Notes: generated from the letters alone by a model not told the origin. A DNA stretch of 50,857 nt from Acidobacteriota bacterium (GCA_013289665.1 JABCZN010000022.1:1-50857), one strand, 5' to 3'. Positions 32,802-42,281 are shown, counted from the stretch's first letter. Numbers and translations: made by a program.

Positions 32802-35800
32802 ATGCAGTACTTCACGCATCGAATCGCTCCTGTAGCAGGCGCTATCTTGCTGCTGGTCACCGGTGCAACCCGGCTCAGCGCATCCGGCAGTATCGGCGCG
32901 ACCACGATTAACCCTTCAGCGATACTGCTAAACACCCCAACGGAGGTAACCGTCACGGCGACGATTACCGACCCGTCCTTAATTCCCGGCAGCGTGAACC
33001 TGCAGCGATTCGACCCGATTGCAAGGGTTTACAGTGTCGTGAGCACAATGTACGACGACGGCACGCACGGCGATGCCGTCGCGAATGACGGCAGCTTTAC
33101 GATCCGTCTTTCTTTCAATGAGTCTGCGCCGTTTCCGGTGCTGCTGAGAGTTTCGGCGGCCTTCAAGGGTAGTCTGACGCGGACCTTCTCGAATCCGTTC
33201 AATTTGGGGATCACGGGCTTGCCGGCAACATCAATCACCATCGCGTCTCCTCCGAATTTGTCCTTTGTAAATGCCAGCCCGATAACTGTAAGTGGAACGG
33301 TGAGCGATGCAAATGCATCGATCAAAGTTAACGGCGTGACGGCCCTCGCGAGTGGCGGCCGTTTTTCCGTTTCAGTCCCATTGTTGGAAGGTCCCAACAC
33401 GATCTCCGCTGTTGCCATGAACTCGCAGGGAACCAGCAGCACCGCAAGCGTGCAAGTCACGCTGGATACGACTCCGCCCAAAATCACAATCGATTCGCCG
33501 TTCAATGGCTACATTACCGCTGACCCGTCCATCACTGTCACGGGAAAAGTCAACGACATCGTAATCGGCACCGTGAACCGGCAACAAGTTCAAGTCAGTG
33601 TGAATGGCGTTTCCGCGCTGGTCTCAAACCGGAGCTTCCAAGTAGCGAACCTACCTTTGTCGGTTGGAAACAATACGATCGCGGCGAACGCCGTTGACCG
33701 CGCAGGTAATGCCGCCAGCTTCAGTATTGTTGTTACTCGCATTCCACCAGGACAACCGCGCATCAGCATAGTGAGTGGCAACAATCAAACCGGACCTGTC
33801 GGCATGGCTTTGACTCAGCCGCTCATCGTTCAGGTGCTGGATGGGGCTGGCGCTCCGATTCCCATGCAGACCGTTGTCTTTGCCGTTACAGAAAACAATG
33901 GTCTGCTCAACACATCATCGGCTCCCAGAAGCATTCTCACCGACTCATTAGGAAAGGCTCAAGTCACCTGGACACTCGGCTCTCGCGCAGGCTCGGTAAA
34001 TCTTGCCGAAGCAAGCGTCGCGGGGATTTCCGGGAGCGCGATCTTTACGGCTACCGGTGTTGGGGGAATGCCGGCAAAGATCGTAGTGGATGCCGGAGGA
34101 CAGCAAACCGGAGCAACCGGCCAGCAACTTCCCAATCCTCTTGTGGTGGTTGTTACCGATCTCGCCCACAACCGGCTGTCCAATGTACCGGTGACATTCC
34201 AGGTCATGAAGGGCGGCGGTAATTTTGCGGGACATCCGAATGTGACCATTAACACCGATACCGATGGGCGAGCACTGGGTGTCCTAACCCTGGGACCGAA
34301 CGACGGGATTGCAAACAACCTGGTCCAGGCGAATTTTCCGGGGAACCAGGGATTCCCGGCGGCTTTCAGCTTATCGGGTCGGACTCCCGGCGAACCCGCC
34401 GCGACTGTGATCAAAGGAGTAGTCCTCGATAACAGCAACAACCCTGTGCCCGGTGCTACTGTTCGCGCGTACCTCCAAAATGTCCCTGCTCAGGTGAGTG
34501 CCGGTCTTCCCCCGAGCGCCACTGCGACGAGTGACGTTCACGGTCAGTTTTTCATTGAACCTGCGCCAGTCGGCTTCGTGAAACTCCTCGTTGACGGCAG
34601 CACCATACAACGGCCAGGGAAGTGGCCGAACCTGGAATATGAAATTGTAACCGTCGCTGGGCAAATCAACACGCTTGGCATGCCCGTGTATCTGCTGCCT
34701 ATTGATACGGTCCATCAACTCTGCGTTTCCGACACCGTTGGCGGAAGCCTGAACCTGCCGCAAGTTCCCGGGTTTGCGCTGACCGTGCAGCCAGGGGCCG
34801 CTACATTTCCCGGGGGCTCGAAGAGTGGCTGTATTTCCGTCACTCCTGTGCACCCGGACAAGATTCCGATGGTTCCCGGGTTTGGGCAGCAGCCAAAATT
34901 TATCGTCACGATTCAGCCGGCCGGCACAACGTTCAACCCTCCAGCTCAGATCACTATTCCCAACAGCGATGGATTGAAGCCCGGTGAGATTACGGAAATG
35001 TATGGCTTTGACCACGACCTGGGGATGTTCGTTAGCATCGGCACGGGAACCGCCAGCGCCGACGGCACGCTCATAAGCTCCGATCGCGGCGTCGGGGTTG
35101 TGAAAGCAGGGTGGTTCTGCGGAGGACCACCAGCCGATGCGGGAGGAGCAGGGGAATGTCCTCAATGCAAAGTGTGCAATGGCACAGATTGCGTTGCGGA
35201 CGCATCTCAGAAATGCAGCACTTGCAATCTTCCGGACTCGTGCTTCGCGCAGTGTGACGGAAACGGGAATTGTGTTGCCGGGCCAAAGCCGACAGGCCGT
35301 ATGGTGATCACACCCGATCAAACCTGCGCTGGAGCCCCGACTGTTGCGATAACCAAGCATCTAACATTTAATTCGATTCTCAGTGATATCCGCGCCCTAC
35401 CGACGTGTCCGTCCAAATTCCCCAACGTTCAGTGGTCTTTCTCGGCCGGCAGCCCTACATCAAGCACCGACGGAACTGTAGATTGGACGGCACCCAGTAA
35501 CGAGGCTAGCGTCTTCGTCGAGCTGAAGGGCGATCCAGGCTGCGGAACCTTTACGCAGTTGGACACCAATGCCGTCTCGGTCGTAATACCCACCACAGAC
35601 GTGAGTACTTTGGATCACACGGAATCTTGCCCCGCCGGTTTTTTCGGAAAGCAAGAGCTTTATTCCTCGGTGGTGAAGTTTGATTCGTGCGATGTGGATT
35701 TTTCCGGTATTACCGTTAATGAAGCCAGTACGCAGGTAAAGGTTACGCTAAATACCTGTAACCTTCCCTTTCCCAACAGTTCTGGCGGAGAGATTCTAAC

Positions 35801-36029
35801 CATTGGTGCCTCGAACCGTTACTGTTGTGATGATCTTTCCTTATGTTTTACCAAGGACTTTAACGCCCCGGCGAGTGGTTGCATCTGGGAAAACCAAACC
35901 CAGTGGCAAATAGGGCCGAACAAAGTGAACTATATCGTGCACACCAACAACTTCTTTATACCACCCGGAAACTCAACGAGCACGCCTCCCGGCGGGTTCA
36001 ACTCGGTAACGACTTCGAGGGAGCCATGA
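32802..36029 (+). CDS. Large secreted Ig-fold protein with a cysteine-rich segment
   Basis: 1075 residues. A signal peptide (HRIAPVAGAILLLVTG, 6-21) is followed by domains in order: a beta domain (about 33-110), two glucodextranase-B-like units (about 160-320), two Big_1/invasin-like Ig domains (about 326-530), a carboxypeptidase-regulatory-like domain (about 535-610), and a module with MVPGFGQQPKFIVTI and TEMYGFDHDLGMFV (about 690-770). A segment with nine cysteines follows (CPQCKVC ... NGNC, about 790-835), then a cysteine-containing tail. It is first of four genes; its stop overlaps the next start (ATGA). Probably a surface adhesin or scaffold. Confidence 0.8.
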   Translation: MQYFTHRIAPVAGAILLLVTGATRLSASGSIGATTINPSAILLNTPTEVTVTATITDPSLIPGSVNLQRFDPIARVYSVVSTMYDDGTHGDAVANDGSFTIRLSFNESAPFPVLLRVSAAFKGSLTRTFSNPFNLGITGLPATSITIASPPNLSFVNASPITVSGTVSDANASIKVNGVTALASGGRFSVSVPLLEGPNTISAVAMNSQGTSSTASVQVTLDTTPPKITIDSPFNGYITADPSITVTGKVNDIVIGTVNRQQVQVSVNGVSALVSNRSFQVANLPLSVGNNTIAANAVDRAGNAASFSIVVTRIPPGQPRISIVSGNNQTGPVGMALTQPLIVQVLDGAGAPIPMQTVVFAVTENNGLLNTSSAPRSILTDSLGKAQVTWTLGSRAGSVNLAEASVAGISGSAIFTATGVGGMPAKIVVDAGGQQTGATGQQLPNPLVVVVTDLAHNRLSNVPVTFQVMKGGGNFAGHPNVTINTDTDGRALGVLTLGPNDGIANNLVQANFPGNQGFPAAFSLSGRTPGEPAATVIKGVVLDNSNNPVPGATVRAYLQNVPAQVSAGLPPSATATSDVHGQFFIEPAPVGFVKLLVDGSTIQRPGKWPNLEYEIVTVAGQINTLGMPVYLLPIDTVHQLCVSDTVGGSLNLPQVPGFALTVQPGAATFPGGSKSGCISVTPVHPDKIPMVPGFGQQPKFIVTIQPAGTTFNPPAQITIPNSDGLKPGEITEMYGFDHDLGMFVSIGTGTASADGTLISSDRGVGVVKAGWFCGGPPADAGGAGECPQCKVCNGTDCVADASQKCSTCNLPDSCFAQCDGNGNCVAGPKPTGRMVITPDQTCAGAPTVAITKHLTFNSILSDIRALPTCPSKFPNVQWSFSAGSPTSSTDGTVDWTAPSNEASVFVELKGDPGCGTFTQLDTNAVSVVIPTTDVSTLDHTESCPAGFFGKQELYSSVVKFDSCDVDFSGITVNEASTQVKVTLNTCNLPFPNSSGGEILTIGASNRYCCDDLSLCFTKDFNAPASGCIWENQTQWQIGPNKVNYIVHTNNFFIPPGNSTSTPPGGFNSVTTSREP

Positions 36030-36829
36030 ACCTCATGCTTTTTCTGGTACTGTGGCTTCCCCCTGTCCACGTGCTTGCTTCGGGAGCGGCGGTACCTGAT
36101 AAGGCAAAGACTCTCGACGAGGTACTCAGCCACGTCGAACTGAAAGATGGCGCCGAGGGGTTCGGAGGAGCCACAATTGAAGACGCCGTCGTTCTGCTTC
36201 GACGCCTGGTCGACTTTCCGGTCTGCATCGAGCTGCGGGAATTTACCCGCGAGTCGGATGGACTGACAATCGGTGCGGCAATTGACCAGCTCGATGCCTT
36301 GCGAGCCAAACAGGGTCTTACGCCTATGGAGCAATCGCAGCTCAAGCGGTATGAGGAACTAGCTGCAAAACAGGGCCGCTCTGCAGTCATAGGATTTCGC
36401 AAAGAGACCTTCACTCTTGTCGAAGATAGGATCACGGTTCATTCGCTGCTGGACCGCCTAACTACACTCGACAGCCTATATACATGGGAAAATGATGGAA
36501 CTCCCAAGAGCCCCGTTATTGTCATTGAACCCAAGCAGAAGAGCGCACTCGACTGGGTTGTTCCTCCGATTTGCGGACAGGGTCGCGAACAGATATCCGC
36601 CACGGATCTTTATGGCCCGGGAGGGCGAGTAACGCAGCAGCTTCAGCAACACAACATATCCCGGGTGGAAATGAGTGGTGGAAACAAAGTTCCGGATGTC
36701 CAATTGAATCTGTGTGTTGATCATCTAACGGCGCGGGACGTTCTGAATCTCACGGTGAAGGCTGCAGGAGATCAAAACTCTTGGTCATTGTCTGGAATTA
36801 AGGGCCTGCGATGGTTGAGCTTTCAGTGA
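36026..36829 (+). CDS. Exported protein of unknown function, STN-like halves
   Basis: 267 residues. The ATG at 36026 overlaps the previous stop as ATGA, a sign of translational coupling. A signal peptide (NLMLFLVLWLPPVHVLASGA) precedes the mature part. Two segments, TIEDAVVLLRRLVDFPVCIE and the later TVHSLLDRLTTLDSLYTW, have the helix-strand pattern of secretin/TonB short N-terminal (STN) repeats. The C-terminal half (GGRVTQQLQQHNISRVEMSG, VDHLTARDVLNLTVKAAG) could be another. No transmembrane helix besides the signal. Its partner is probably the large secreted protein before it. Confidence 0.6.
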   Translation: MNLMLFLVLWLPPVHVLASGAAVPDKAKTLDEVLSHVELKDGAEGFGGATIEDAVVLLRRLVDFPVCIELREFTRESDGLTIGAAIDQLDALRAKQGLTPMEQSQLKRYEELAAKQGRSAVIGFRKETFTLVEDRITVHSLLDRLTTLDSLYTWENDGTPKSPVIVIEPKQKSALDWVVPPICGQGREQISATDLYGPGGRVTQQLQQHNISRVEMSGGNKVPDVQLNLCVDHLTARDVLNLTVKAAGDQNSWSLSGIKGLRWLSFQ

Positions 36830-36887
36830 GTTTTTGACAACCGACTAGCCTCGCAAGCCGCGAGACTCTTGGAATCGAGGGCTAAGT

Positions 36888-39191
36888 ATGGGTTCGAGAC
36901 TAGCAAAACTTGGCCTAATCCCGGTGACCTTTTCTGCCATCGTGAACTTGTTCTGCCTTTCCGCGCCCGCGTCCGCCCAACTGAACGATTCCTGCACAGT
37001 CAGCGTGCTGAATCGCAATGTCACCGCGCAACCGGACGGCACCTGGGTCATCCCGAACATCCCAGCCAACCAAGGGCGCGTACGTGCCCGCGCTACATGC
37101 GTCAAAAACGGCGCCACGCTGTCCGGACAATCCGATCTTTTTCTGGTTCCAGCGAACGGCGCGGTGAACGTCAAGCCCATTCAATTCGGCGCGCTCTCGC
37201 CGATACCAGACTTTCTCACTCTTAGTCTTGCTACGACGGGAATTATCCAAGCTGGTTCCACCGTTCAGATCACTACCCAGGCTACCTATTCCGGTGGCAC
37301 GACTGTAAACGTTTCTGGGGCCAGCGCGGGCACGGATTATTCCAGCGGGAATCCATCGGTGGCGACGGTCTCCCCTAACGGCTTGGTTACCGCGGTGTCA
37401 AACGGAACTGCGCTTATCACCGCGTTTAATGAAGGAACCTCGGGATTTGTTGTGGTCAATGTAGGGGGACCGCCCACAGTGGTGATTACTTCACCGGTGA
37501 ACGGCGCCTCTGTTATCGAAGGTGCCTTGCTGCCTGTGCTGCTTCAGGTTACCGGTGGTCCAATTGAAGCCGTGTCGCTCCTCGCGAACGGCCAGACCGT
37601 GGCCACCACCAGCTCCAGCCCTTATCAGTTCAGCTATGCCGTTCCGATTGGCGGTGCCACGAGCATAATTCTCACCGCGACCGCGACCGACGTGTCGGGA
37701 ACCATCGCAAGTTCCGCCCCTGTGACGATCTCCACAGAAGCAGACCCCCTGACCACGGTGACCGGCTCGGTCGCGGATTCCTCCGGAACGCCTATTTCCG
37801 GCGCCAATGTCTCTTGCCAAGGCGCAGCCGGCAAAACGGGCTCCAATGGGCGGTTCTCGATCTCCGGAGTCCCTACTGCTCAGAATTCTGTTGTGTGTAC
37901 AGCGACGTTCACAAATCTAGCGGGAGTGATGTCATCCGGCAGCTCGATTGCCGCTACCCCAATCCGGGGGGGCACGACGGATGTGGGCCAGATTGTTCTT
38001 GGATCGCTGACGAGCAGCGGGATCGATTTTTGGATGCCCTTCCAGAACTTTCCCCAGGGAAGCGGTGCGCAACTTGTGGTTTTGAGTGAAGCCACTGCCA
38101 ATTTCACGCTCACCGCTCCAGGTTTTTCAACCCAGGGCACAGTCACTCCCAACTCGCCGCAGACGATTGTTTTACCCAATTCTCTGCAGATTACCAGCGA
38201 ACAGACAGCCGATACAAAAGGTATCCACCTGGTGAGCGATGCCGCGATCACCGCAACATTCTTCTATTCGCAGGATGGCACCCACGACGCGTATCTGGCG
38301 ATTCCCACCCCCTCACTAGGAAAAGAGTATTTCGCGGCCTCCTACGTGGGAGGGCCCGCTGAATTTGTCATCGCTGCCGCGCTGGACAATACGAGCTTGG
38401 CCATCACTCCCACATGCAACAGCGTTTCGGGCTCTCAGGCCGGCAGCCAGCTCAATGTAATCTTGAACCACGGTCAGACCTATCAATACGAGTGCGCCGG
38501 AGACGTCACCGGATCCCACATTGTAAGTACCCAGCCGGTGAGCGTGGTGGCAGGAAACGGTTGTACGTTCATTCCTGCCGGATCAACCACTTGCGGCATC
38601 ACCTCCGAAATGATGTTTCCCGTGGCGTCACTCTATGGAACCGACTTCTATTCAGTAGCCTTTTTGGACACGGCGGTTAGAATTCTGGCTGCCCGCGACG
38701 GCACCTCCGTCACTGTCGATGACGGCGCTTCAACCACCACATATGCTCTGGGTAGCGGCCAGTTCAAAGAGATCCAAAACGGCGCTTTGGGACTCTCCGC
38801 ATATCACATCACAAGCAATAATCCGATTACCGTAGTGCAGTTCGGAGGACAAATACTCATACCGCAAGCGCCGGCGGTGGGAGGTCCCAGTGCTCTCCAG
38901 GTTGTTCCAACCAGTGCATTTCGAAACGAATTCCGGTTGGCCGGTTCTAATGTCGTTGCCAATTTCGCGATCCTCGTCGTGCCGAACGCCGCCGTGTCTA
39001 GCCTCAAGGTGAATGGGGCACCGCTCGCGCAAGGAGGCAGTTTTATTCCCCTGCCCGGTGGTCTATATCAGTGGACATTCTATCCCGTGTTTACGGAATC
39101 GGTGTTTACAGCAAACGCCTCGTTTGGCGTCTATACGGTCGGTTTTGGTGTTTCCCCTCTCGGATCGTACGCTTTCCCCGTGGCGTTTTGA
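36888..39191 (+). CDS. Secreted protein with Big_2, Ig-like and IgGFc-binding-like domains
   Basis: 767 residues. A signal peptide (about 1-31, ending A-S-A-Q) is followed by a short beta domain, a Big_2-like domain (about 115-190, YSSGNPSVATVSPNGLVTAV), an Ig-like unit (about 195-285), and a carboxypeptidase-regulatory-like unit (about 290-360). The C-terminal 400 residues resemble the IgGFc-binding domain (SDAAITATFFYSQDGTHDAY, GTDFYSVAFLDTAVRILAAR, ITSNNPITVVQFGGQ). It probably binds other surface molecules or other cells. Third gene of the cluster, 58 bp after the second. Confidence 0.8.
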   Translation: MGSRLAKLGLIPVTFSAIVNLFCLSAPASAQLNDSCTVSVLNRNVTAQPDGTWVIPNIPANQGRVRARATCVKNGATLSGQSDLFLVPANGAVNVKPIQFGALSPIPDFLTLSLATTGIIQAGSTVQITTQATYSGGTTVNVSGASAGTDYSSGNPSVATVSPNGLVTAVSNGTALITAFNEGTSGFVVVNVGGPPTVVITSPVNGASVIEGALLPVLLQVTGGPIEAVSLLANGQTVATTSSSPYQFSYAVPIGGATSIILTATATDVSGTIASSAPVTISTEADPLTTVTGSVADSSGTPISGANVSCQGAAGKTGSNGRFSISGVPTAQNSVVCTATFTNLAGVMSSGSSIAATPIRGGTTDVGQIVLGSLTSSGIDFWMPFQNFPQGSGAQLVVLSEATANFTLTAPGFSTQGTVTPNSPQTIVLPNSLQITSEQTADTKGIHLVSDAAITATFFYSQDGTHDAYLAIPTPSLGKEYFAASYVGGPAEFVIAAALDNTSLAITPTCNSVSGSQAGSQLNVILNHGQTYQYECAGDVTGSHIVSTQPVSVVAGNGCTFIPAGSTTCGITSEMMFPVASLYGTDFYSVAFLDTAVRILAARDGTSVTVDDGASTTTYALGSGQFKEIQNGALGLSAYHITSNNPITVVQFGGQILIPQAPAVGGPSALQVVPTSAFRNEFRLAGSNVVANFAILVVPNAAVSSLKVNGAPLAQGGSFIPLPGGLYQWTFYPVFTESVFTANASFGVYTVGFGVSPLGSYAFPVAF

Positions 39192-39192
39192 A

Positions 39193-40821
39193 ATGGGCGA
39201 ACTTATGAAGTTGAAGTATGTGGCCATAGGCATCCCGTTTTTGGGCCTCGCATGGCTGGTTTCGGCGGATGACGAACAGTCCAAATGGCGGAAGCAAATC
39301 GGTCGCGAAGTCAGCATAGCTGAGCACATGCGCGATGATGATGAATTCCGCACCCCGTTATTGGAGTTGATTTCCTACGGCAAGCGGCTGTTTTGTGCGA
39401 ACTGGACCGAGCAGGAAGGTGGCGGAAGACCGCTAGCGAAAGGGACGGGCAAGCCCCTCTCGAACCCCAGAAAACCACTCACGGGAATCCGAAGCTTCAA
39501 TCGTGTCTCCGGGCCCGATGCAAATTCCTGCGCTGGTTGTCACAACGCTCCATTTGGCATCCCAGGCGGCGGTGGCGATTTTGCAACCAATGTGTTCGTG
39601 CTAGGGCAGCGTTTTGATTTCCTGACGTTTGATCCGCAGGACCGCGTACCCACCGCCGGGGCCCTGGACGAGCAGGGCGATCCGGTGACTCTGCAGAGCG
39701 TCGCGAATTTGAGGTCGACCCCTGGTCTTTTTGGTGCTGGCTATCTGGAGATGGCGGCTCGCCAAATAACAAACGATCTGCAGAAAATTCGTGACAGCCT
39801 GAAGCCGGGTGAATCAAAGCCTCTTTTCTCGAAAGGCATATCTTTTGGCCGTATCGGTCGTCGGGCTGACGGACTTTGGGATACTTCCCGGGTGGATGGC
39901 TTGCCTCGCTCAAGTATCATTTCGAATGGCACCCAGGACCCCCCCAACCTCGTGGTTCGTCCTTGGCATCAGGCGGGCAACGCCGCTTCTCTGCGCGAAT
40001 TTACGAACACCTCGTTTAATCAGCATCACGGGATTCAGTCGACCGAACGCTTCGGCGCAAACACAGACCCCGACGGTGATGGATTCTCGAATGAGTTGAC
40101 ACGGGCTGATGTGACTGCCGCAACAATTTATCAGGCGGCCTTGCCGGTCCCCGGAAGGGTGATCCCCAACGATCCTGCTGTCGAGAGAGCCGTCCTGCTT
40201 GGCGAGAAGGCCTTCGCAAGGATTGGCTGCGCGAACTGCCATATACCCTCCCTGCCGTTGGATAAAGACGGATGGATGTTTTCAGAACCCGGCCCCTATA
40301 ACCCTCCGGGAAATCTCAGACTCGGTGAAACCAAGACACTGCGCTTCGATCTCAATAACCCGGCTCTCCCTCAACCTCGTTTGGGTGTTTCCATAGATGG
40401 CGTCGTGTACGTGCCGGCCTTTACGGATTTCAAACTCCATGACATCTGCGATCCGGGCGATGAGGCGGAGCCCCTCGACATGAACGAGACAACCTGGTCT
40501 GCCAAATTCAAAGCAGGGAATCGCAGGTTCTTAACAAGACGGCTCTGGGGTGTAGCGAACCAGCCGCCTTACTTTCACCACGGACTCTTCACGACCATGC
40601 GACAAGCCGTCTTGGCTCATGGTGGGGAAGCTGCGCCAGTTCGTGCAGCGTTCGTTGCGCTTACCGCCGAGGAGCAGGACGATCTCATTGAGTTCCTGAA
40701 GACACTTCAGGTGCTTCCGCCTGGAACCAAAGATTTGATCGTAGACGAAAACTTCCACAAAAAAGGATGGCCCTCCGCTGGCCTTTCGGCCGCGTCGTCC
40801 TCACTCTTGCCTGCAAAATAG
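39193..40821 (+). CDS. Di-haem cytochrome oxidoreductase (DHOR/DUF1111 type)
   Basis: 542 residues from 39193 (MGELMKLKYV); ATG 39205 is an alternative. An N-terminal signal or anchor (YVAIGIPFLGLAWLVSA) is followed by two c-type haem sites, CAGCH at 113-117 and CANCH at 346-350. Family landmarks include FNQHHGIQSTERFG and RLWGVANQPPYFHHGL. Members are periplasmic and can oxidise thiols, act as peroxidases or carry electrons. It starts one base after the previous stop, so it is co-transcribed with the surface proteins, an unexpected partner. Confidence 0.85.
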   Translation: MGELMKLKYVAIGIPFLGLAWLVSADDEQSKWRKQIGREVSIAEHMRDDDEFRTPLLELISYGKRLFCANWTEQEGGGRPLAKGTGKPLSNPRKPLTGIRSFNRVSGPDANSCAGCHNAPFGIPGGGGDFATNVFVLGQRFDFLTFDPQDRVPTAGALDEQGDPVTLQSVANLRSTPGLFGAGYLEMAARQITNDLQKIRDSLKPGESKPLFSKGISFGRIGRRADGLWDTSRVDGLPRSSIISNGTQDPPNLVVRPWHQAGNAASLREFTNTSFNQHHGIQSTERFGANTDPDGDGFSNELTRADVTAATIYQAALPVPGRVIPNDPAVERAVLLGEKAFARIGCANCHIPSLPLDKDGWMFSEPGPYNPPGNLRLGETKTLRFDLNNPALPQPRLGVSIDGVVYVPAFTDFKLHDICDPGDEAEPLDMNETTWSAKFKAGNRRFLTRRLWGVANQPPYFHHGLFTTMRQAVLAHGGEAAPVRAAFVALTAEEQDDLIEFLKTLQVLPPGTKDLIVDENFHKKGWPSAGLSAASSSLLPAK

Positions 40822-41049
40822 AATGCAACTGGAATCCACAACACCGCGCGGTCGCCAGGACGGGCGTCCCGCTCCCTGTAAAGGGAGTTTGAACCAGTAA
40901 TCATGGTCGAAGTACGGATCGAAGAGATGTATGGGTTGGACTTAAACCGACCGCCACATTAGGAACGAGCCGTGGTAGTCGATGCAGAGGTCAACAAAGA
41001 ACAACGAAGACCACTCTTCGGAGTGGACGGGGTAGTGCGCTCCATCCCG

Positions 41050-41241
41050 TCATATTCTGCTGATATCGAATGTTCTTGTTATTGTGACGAGGACGTCAAA
41101 GTGCTCTTCAGCCAGAGCCAACAGCTCCCCATTCTCCTTGCCGCTGAATCCCGCGTCTCGAACGGTCTCACATTCATGACCGCCGTCAGCAAACAGGAAT
41201 TTGACCTTCCTGGGGACACACTCATCGAAGAGCAATTTCAT
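41050..41241 (-). pseudogene. DUF5615 PIN-like toxin, frameshifted
   Basis: 63 codons remain open. The N-terminal part (MKLLFDECVPRKVKFLFADG, GFSGKENGELLALAEEHFDV) is a good DUF5615 match. At about 41080, where the family reads T-I-D-K-N-I-R-Y-Q-Q-N, this frame gives TITRTFDISRI then stop. One base restored after ATA would give K-N-I-R-Y-Q-Q-N in the next frame. The third acidic active-site residue is lost. It overlaps its DUF433-like partner by 4 bp, as such pairs normally do. Confidence 0.65.
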
Positions 41242-41423
41242 TTCAAAGTAGCGGTCAAGCTCGTTCTGGCCTCTTCGATCGCCGCAATAGCTTCGGCGCT
41301 GGTTACACTGGGGAAATCTTCAAGAAACTCAGACAACGTCCGCCCGTGCTCCAGATAATCAGTCAGCGACTTGCCGGGGACGCCCGCGGCGATGCGTTCC
41401 ACGCCTTCCAGTGAAATCCGCAT
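41238..41423 (-). pseudogene. DUF433 antitoxin-like gene, N-terminus eroded
   Basis: 61 residues from an in-frame ATG at 41421-41423; the frame is open further upstream but without family similarity. The C-terminal two-thirds (KSLTDYLEHGRTLSEFLEDF, PSVTSAEAIAAIEEA) is a clear DUF433 match. Upstream, where the family has G-T-R-V-P-V-K, only A-G-V-P-G-K is left, as if two codons and the N-terminal strand were lost. With the frameshifted DUF5615 gene it forms a decaying toxin-antitoxin pair. Confidence 0.5.
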
Positions 41424-41618
41424 CCTGCTAAGGGATCGGTCAACTCCACAGTGGACTCCCAACCCTCGAAACGCATCATGACGGTTGCGAATCCAGAAAA
41501 GTGTAGGCGGCAAGACTGACACTTGCGGGTGAGATTTTCGGATTAACAGATTAACACGACGATTCTGCCATTTTTTTTTGTTGCATTGGGCGGGAGGGTT
41601 TGGAGCGAGTGGTTGTCG

Positions 41619-41685
41619 TATAATCGAATACGGAACCATGCGCTACATCGCCATCCTTACTTCTTCAGGTCGTGGCCCACTCTGA
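41619..41685 (+). pseudogene. Possible HicB start truncated at the OsmC gene
   Basis: TATAAT at 41619-41624 lies 13 bases before an ATG (41638). The peptide begins MRYIAILT, the usual first residues of HicB antitoxins, but then reads SSGRGPL and stops at 41683-41685, inside the 3' end of the convergent osmC-like gene. A run of nine T precedes it (41571-41579). Short similarity only, so tentative. Confidence 0.28.
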
Positions 41686-42168
41686 CAGCAGTTTCGGGGG
41701 CTGAACCAGCGTCTGCATCACCACGCAATACTGTTCCGTTTTTTCGCGCAATGCGCTGAGTTGCTCCGGTGTGGCCTGCGGAGCTTCAATGTAGAACCGC
41801 AGCCGGATCTGCTCAAAACCGACAGGTATGTCTTTCGCGATTCCCAGAGTGCCGCGCAAGTCGAGATCACCCTCCACCGTTACCTCAATGCGCTTCGTTG
41901 GGACTCCCATCGCCGTGGCCACCATCTGGCAGGTCAATTGCGCGCAGGCTGACAATGCTCCAAGGAGCAGATCCCCGGAGCATGCGGCGGTTCCCCCTCC
42001 GCCGACACCCGGGTGTGCCTGCGCTTGGTATACGGCCCGGCCCACAGCCACCGAGCACGCTATTGGCGTCTCCGTTTGGCCACCTTTGGCCTTCAATGTT
42101 ATTCGCGAAGCGGATGGATCGTTGCGATATTGCTCCTTTAGCGGTTTCTGCACCGACCTCAGATCCAT
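41665..42168 (-). CDS. OsmC family peroxiredoxin-like protein
   Basis: 167 residues. The OsmC/Ohr fold is recognisable from AHPGVGGGGTAACSGDLLLG, then ALSACAQLTCQMVATAMGV, and from the C-terminal YCVVMQTLVQPP. Cys75 or Cys80 and Cys148 are candidates for the catalytic pair that reduces organic hydroperoxides. The protein has an N-terminal extension of about 30 residues compared with Ohr. It acts in the cytoplasm. Single gene, divergent from the DUF4242 gene. Confidence 0.85.
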   Translation of the reverse strand: MDLRSVQKPLKEQYRNDPSASRITLKAKGGQTETPIACSVAVGRAVYQAQAHPGVGGGGTAACSGDLLLGALSACAQLTCQMVATAMGVPTKRIEVTVEGDLDLRGTLGIAKDIPVGFEQIRLRFYIEAPQATPEQLSALREKTEQYCVVMQTLVQPPKLLSEWATT

Positions 42169-42281
42169 CGTGACCTCCCGATTCTGCTTGGAGTCGTGTA
42201 AGATAACCCAGCTTGTCGCACGCTTCGTTGTGGCATCCCGTAACTGCGGGCCCGCTGAGTTCGAGCAATGGAGGTTATCAC

